NCBI RefSeq assembly: GCF_902686445.1
Contig: NC_062220.1
Span: forward strand, 111,214,643 to 111,278,642
Source: Sciurus carolinensis
Lineage: Eukaryota > Chordata > Mammalia > Rodentia > Sciuridae
DNA length: 64,000 bases
Direction: 5' to 3'
Both the position numbers and the translations under genes were made by a program. The notes under the pieces were generated by a model. That model searched no databases. It was not told the DNA's origin and saw only the letters and a list, made by a program, of their open reading frames with translations. Each line of letters opens with the position of its first letter. The stretch's first letter is position 1. This document shows positions 61,399 through 64,000 of this stretch, in pieces.

Positions 61399-62388
61399 AT
61401 GAGAAAACAAGGGAAGAAAATGCCCCAAACAAATCTAGATGTTACATCAATAAAATCCAACGACAGCATGGCAGAAGAAATGACAGAAAGGGAGTTCAGA
61501 ATGTACACAATTAAAATGATTAGGGAAGCAAACGATGAGATGAAAGAGCAAATGCAGGCATTGAATGATCGCACCAATCGACAGTTAACAGAGCAAATTC
61601 AGGAAGCAAAAGATCATTTCAATAAAGAGTTAGAGATACTGAAAAAAAACCAAACAGAAATCCTTGAAATGAAGGAAACAATAAACCAAATTAAGAACTC
61701 CATAGAAAGCATAACCAATAGGATAGAACACCTGGAAGATAGAACTTCAGATATTGAAGACAAAATATTTAACCTCGAAAACAAAGTTGAACAAACAGAG
61801 AAGATGGTAAGAAATCATGAACAGAATCTTCAAGAACTATGGGATATCATGAAAAGGCCAAATTTGAGAATTATTGGGATTGAGGAAGACTTAGAGAAAC
61901 AAACCAAAGGAATGAATAATCTATTCAATAAAATAATATCAGAAAATTTCCCAAATCTGAAGAATGAAATGGAAAATCAAGTCCAAGAGACTTATAGGAC
62001 TCCAAATACACAAAATTACAACAAACCCACACCAAGGCACATTATAATGAAAATACCTAACATACAAAATAAAGACAGAATTTTAAAGGCTGTGAGAGAA
62101 AAGAACCAAATTACATTCAGGGGGAAACCAATACGGATATCAGCAGATTTTTCAATCCAGACCCTAAAAGCTAGAAGGGCCTGGAACAACATTTTTCAAG
62201 CTCTGAAAGAAAATGGATGCCAACCAAGAATCTTATACCCAGCAAAACTTACCTTCAAATTGGACGATGAAATAAAATCATTCCATGATAAACAAAAGCT
62301 AAAAGAATTTACAAAAAGAAAGCCAGCATTACAGAACATTCTCAGCAAAATATTTCATGAGGAAGAGATAAAAAACAAAGAAGCATAA
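61399..62388 (+). CDS. L1 B ORF1 protein (ORF1p), intact
   Basis: A 329-residue ORF1p, close to the ~340 of human L1. It is the RNA-binding chaperone that packages L1 RNA with ORF2p in the cytoplasm. Residues about 30-150 form a long E/K/Q-rich coiled coil for trimerisation. MKRPNLRIIGIEEDLEKQ opens the RRM-like domain. TPRHIIMKIPNIQNK, then GKPIRISADFS and RILYPAKLTF mark the C-terminal domain. The ATG used (MRKQGKKMPQTN) follows a long leader and is shared with copy A. No stops or frameshifts. It ends with TAA 95 bases before the ORF2 ATG. Being part of a damaged L1, it may be expressed but cannot act in cis with its own ORF2. Confidence 0.95.
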   Translation: MRKQGKKMPQTNLDVTSIKSNDSMAEEMTEREFRMYTIKMIREANDEMKEQMQALNDRTNRQLTEQIQEAKDHFNKELEILKKNQTEILEMKETINQIKNSIESITNRIEHLEDRTSDIEDKIFNLENKVEQTEKMVRNHEQNLQELWDIMKRPNLRIIGIEEDLEKQTKGMNNLFNKIISENFPNLKNEMENQVQETYRTPNTQNYNKPTPRHIIMKIPNIQNKDRILKAVREKNQITFRGKPIRISADFSIQTLKARRAWNNIFQALKENGCQPRILYPAKLTFKLDDEIKSFHDKQKLKEFTKRKPALQNILSKIFHEEEIKNKEA

Positions 62389-62483
62389 CAGCAAAGGGAG
62401 GAATTACCCTAAAGGAACTGTCAAATAAAGGAGGAACCAAGATGTGTCAAAAAATAAATAAATAAATAAATAAAATTTTAAAT

Positions 62484-64000
62484 ATGAATCAAATGACCGG
62501 GAATACAAATCATATCGCAATAATAACCCTGAATGTTCATGACCTGAATTCATCAATCAAAAGACATAGACTGGCAGATTGGATTAAAAAGAAAGGTCAA
62601 ACAATATGTTGCCTGCAAGAGACTCACCTCATAGAAAGAGATACCCATAGACTAAAGGTGAAAGGATGGGGAAAAACATACCATGCACATGGACTCAGCA
62701 AAAAAGCTGGAGTATCCATCCTCATTTCAAATAATGTGGACTTCAAGCCAATGTTAGTCAGAAAGGATAAAGAAGGACATTTCATACTGCTTAAGGGAAG
62801 CATAAATCAGCAAGATATAACAATCATAAACATCTATGCCCCAAACAGTGGCTCATCCATGTATGTTAAACAAATCCTTCTCAATTGTAGAAACCAAATA
62901 GATCGTAACACAATAATACTAGGTGATTTTAACATGCCTCTCTCACCACTGGACAGATCTTCCAAACAAAAATTGAACAAAGAAACCATAGATCTCAATA
63001 ACACAATCAATAATTTAGACTTAACAGACATTTATAGAAAATACCATCCAACCAAGAGCGAATACACTTTCTTCTCAGCAGCACATGGATCCTTCTCTAA
63101 AATAGACCATATATTATGCCACAAAGCTAATGTCAGCAAATACAAGAAGATAGAGACACTACCTTGTATTCTATCAGATCATAATGGATTGAAGTTAGAA
63201 ATAAATGAAAGAGCAAAAAACAGAAACTACTCCAACACCTGGAGATTAAACAATATGCTATTATATGATGAATGGATAACAGAAGATATTAGGAAGGAAA
63301 TTAAAAAATTCTTAGAGGTAAATGAGAACAAAGAAACATCATATCAAAATCTCTGGGACACTATGAAAGCAGTACTTAGAGGAAGATTTATTTCATGGAG
63401 AACATTTAATAAAAGAAGTAAAACTCAAAAAATAAATGACCTAACACTACAGCTCAAAAGCCCTAGAAAAAGAAGAACAGACCAACACCAAAAGTAGTAG
63501 AAGACAGGAAATAGATAAACTCAGAGTTGAAATCAACGAAATTGAAACAAAAGAAACAATCGAAAAAATTGACAAAATAAATAGTTGGTTCTTCGAAAAA
63601 ATAAACAAAATTGATCAACCTTTAGCCACACTAACAAAGAGAAGATGAGAGAAAACCCAAATCACTAAAATTCGGAATGAACAAGGAAATATTACAACAG
63701 ACACGACTGAAATACAAAACATAATTAGAATCTATTTTGAAAATCTATACTCCAACAAAATAGAAAATTTCGAAGACATCAACAGGTTTCTAGAGACATA
63801 TGAATTGCCTAAACTGAACGAGGAAGACATACACAATTTAAATAGACCAATTTCAAGTAATGAAATAGAAGAAGTCATCAATAGCCTACCAACAAAGAAA
63901 AGTCCAGGACCAGATGGGTTCTCAGCTGAGTTCTACAAAACCTGTAAAGAAGAGCTCATTCCAATACTCCTCAAAGTATTCCATGAAATAGAAGAGGAGG
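62484..64000 (+). pseudogene. L1 B ORF2 (endonuclease-RT), 5' part, disabled
   Basis: The ATG opens MNQMTGNTNHIAIITLNVHD. The endonuclease keeps the catalytic glutamate (LQETHLIERD), GDFNMPLSPLDR and [10 protein letters not shown], but copy A's NVNGLNS motif reads NVHDLNS here, so two conserved positions have changed. An extra A in the run at 63,456-63,459 shifts the frame, and CGA to TGA at 63,646-63,648 adds a stop in the original frame. The sequence past [13 protein letters not shown] leaves the window before the RT catalytic motif. It could give at most a 337-residue endonuclease-containing N-terminal fragment. Confidence 0.94.

Larger units (their letters stand above)
59698..64000 (+). 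mobile_element. Young L1 copy B, 5' end apparently complete, runs off the window
   Basis: Same subfamily as copy A. It starts with 'gagggggagtttcaagatgg', like canonical full-length L1 starts. It keeps a 1.7-kb GC-rich 5' UTR and an intact ORF1. ORF2 is damaged by a 1-base insertion at 63,456-63,459 and a nonsense codon at 63,646-63,648. The RT core, 3' UTR and right target-site duplication are outside the window, so insertion boundaries cannot be verified. Confidence 0.95.

Overview
This is a mammalian nuclear, non-coding, repeat-rich window. Short tRNA-Ala-derived ID SINEs occur together with longer SINEs that join a 7SL-derived B1-like half to an ID half (B1-dID type). That pairing, with the L1 subfamily seen here, suggests a squirrel-family rodent (ground squirrel, marmot or relative); this is inference from repeat type and no database was searched. 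I found no host protein-coding gene, exon, rRNA or functional tRNA. All long open frames belong to L1 retrotransposons.

Layout. 1-22,680 is A/T-rich intergenic DNA holding decayed LINEs (probable antisense L2 at 1.8-3.1 kb; L1 3' ends at 4.56-5.2, 7.2-7.93, 8.39-8.47 and 20.3-20.95 kb; an ORF1-like remnant at 10.0-10.55 kb; an old L1 ORF2 region at 18.4-19.5 kb interrupted by two SINEs), an MLT1-type LTR at 17.0-17.55 kb, about nine SINEs and many microsatellites. 22,697-29,007 is a young, nearly full-length L1 (copy A) with a 12-bp target-site duplication; both of its ORFs are broken. 29.2-29.5 kb is a Tigger/pogo-like DNA transposon remnant. 30,119-30,927 and 31,299-31,868 are two 5'-truncated antisense L1 3' ends with 14- and 16-bp target-site duplications. 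The second carries an apparent 3' transduction and telomere-like repeats. 32-59.7 kb is mostly unique intergenic sequence with MIR, L2, ID, B1-dID, old L1, a second MLT1-type LTR (48.75-49.13 kb), a second Tigger-like copy (55.57-55.89 kb), a decayed ERVL/MaLR-like internal region (about 56.0-57.4 kb) and a local 280-bp direct duplication at 40.08/40.82 kb. 59,698-64,000 is a second young L1 (copy B) with an apparently complete 5' end, an intact 329-aa ORF1 and a damaged ORF2 that runs off the window.

How the parts relate. The two young L1 copies explain each other: aligning them locates each nonsense change and frameshift, and shows different numbers of a ~135-bp 5'-UTR unit and an 11-codon ORF1 coiled-coil unit. 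The SINEs use L1 machinery, as their A-tails and target-site duplications show. I see no new multi-gene system. The most interesting material is L1 structure (promoter unit expansion, ORF1 length change, telomere-like 3' UTR, 3' transduction) and the unexplained 280-bp duplication.
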